A stretch of 64,000 nucleotides of DNA from positions 2,492,208 to 2,556,207 of the forward strand of contig GG704596.1 of assembly GCA_000161775.1 (NCBI GenBank), written 5' to 3'. A model generated the notes under the pieces. That model was not told the DNA's origin. It ran no database searches and saw only the letters and a program-made list of their open reading frames with translations. Below, piece after piece: positions 63,907 through 64,000 of this stretch (the first letter of the stretch is position 1; the number at the start of each line of letters is the position of its first letter). The stretch is from Ruegeria lacuscaerulensis ITI-1157 (GTDB taxonomy: Bacteria > Pseudomonadota > Alphaproteobacteria > Rhodobacterales > Rhodobacteraceae). Position numbers and translations under genes: made by a program.

Positions 63907-64000
63907 TCAGTGGCTCTCATCGCGGCCTGGGCGCAGAAGCACGAGGCGCCGACGCTGCGGTCGGCCCGCGCCAGGGCCAGGTCAAGTCGTTGTCGGATCA
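63903..64000 (-). CDS. C-terminal fragment of an unidentified gene at right edge
   Basis: Only the last ~31 codons are in the window, reading DLALARADRSVGASCFCAQ and ending in AAMRATE before a TGA that overlaps the start of the SH3-like gene by four bases. This overlap and the stop-free frame support a coding region over the other two frames, which are interrupted. Too short to identify. Confidence 0.5.
   Translation of the reverse strand, partial: IRQRLDLALARADRSVGASCFCAQAAMRATE

Overview
The window looks like chromosomal DNA of a marine Rhodobacteraceae member (Roseobacter group, Ruegeria/Silicibacter-like). The main reasons are the GC-rich coding sequence, the dusB(nifR3)-ntrB-ntrC-ntrY-ntrX array with an NtrC that lacks the GAFTGA loop, the fused ispDF, the hfq-hflX pair, a fused carnitine dehydrogenase/thioesterase, and a roseobacter-type terminator-like repeat. 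The assignment rests on gene content and protein motifs only. No rRNA, tRNA, CRISPR array, transposase or prophage gene was seen. No gap between genes exceeds 300 bases.

Layout. 1-2.7 kb: 3' part of pepA, then holC and an aldo/keto reductase. 2.7-7.1 kb: carnitine catabolism (divergent cdhR-like regulator, beta-keto acid cleavage enzyme, fused carnitine dehydrogenase-thioesterase, and an SDR of unknown substrate). 7.1-10.4 kb: a small helical protein, an XRE regulator divergent from a DUF2061 membrane protein plus fatty acid desaturase, and a DMT exporter. 10.4-15.4 kb (minus strand): rhlE-like helicase, glycosyltransferase with a papain-like amidase, prfC. 15.5-21.8 kb: SnoaL-like protein, atypical SDR coupled to an AlkC-like glycosylase, orphan iron-type ABC ATPase, surE-pcm-nlpD-like. 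21.8-22.9 kb: WYL regulator and ABM-like protein behind a perfect palindrome. 23-24.6 kb: tatABC. 24.7-31.6 kb: DUF815 ATPase, SDR, purF, a tiny DnaJ-zinc-finger-like protein, cvpA (frameshifted), radA and a frameshifted membrane/coiled-coil protein. 31.7-35.1 kb (minus): pqiA-like, a low-GC membrane protein, mlaF, mlaE, alr. 35.4-41.3 kb (minus): dnaB, pyrE, amt, pncC, pgpA, ispDF. 41.5-48.8 kb: dusB-ntrBC-ntrYX. 49.4-54.3 kb: trkA, trkH, hfq, hflX and an ABM protein. 54.2-64 kb: SnoaL-like protein, penicillin acylase family enzyme, Tat/lipoprotein SYLF protein, hemB, membrane protein, mfd, SH3-like secreted protein and the tail of one more gene.

Most genes are housekeeping or family-typical. 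Functional units are carnitine to glycine betaine conversion, Tat export, Mla-type lipid transport, two nitrogen-related two-component systems, Trk potassium uptake, and stationary-phase/repair functions. I do not see a clearly undescribed defence or biosynthetic system. The best leads are the low-GC membrane gene inside the mla-pqiA cluster, the perfect palindrome before the WYL operon, the mini zinc-finger protein, the unexplained SDR of the carnitine operon, the XRE/DUF2061/desaturase unit, and two one-base frameshifts about 2.6 kb apart that may be sequence errors or real gene decay.
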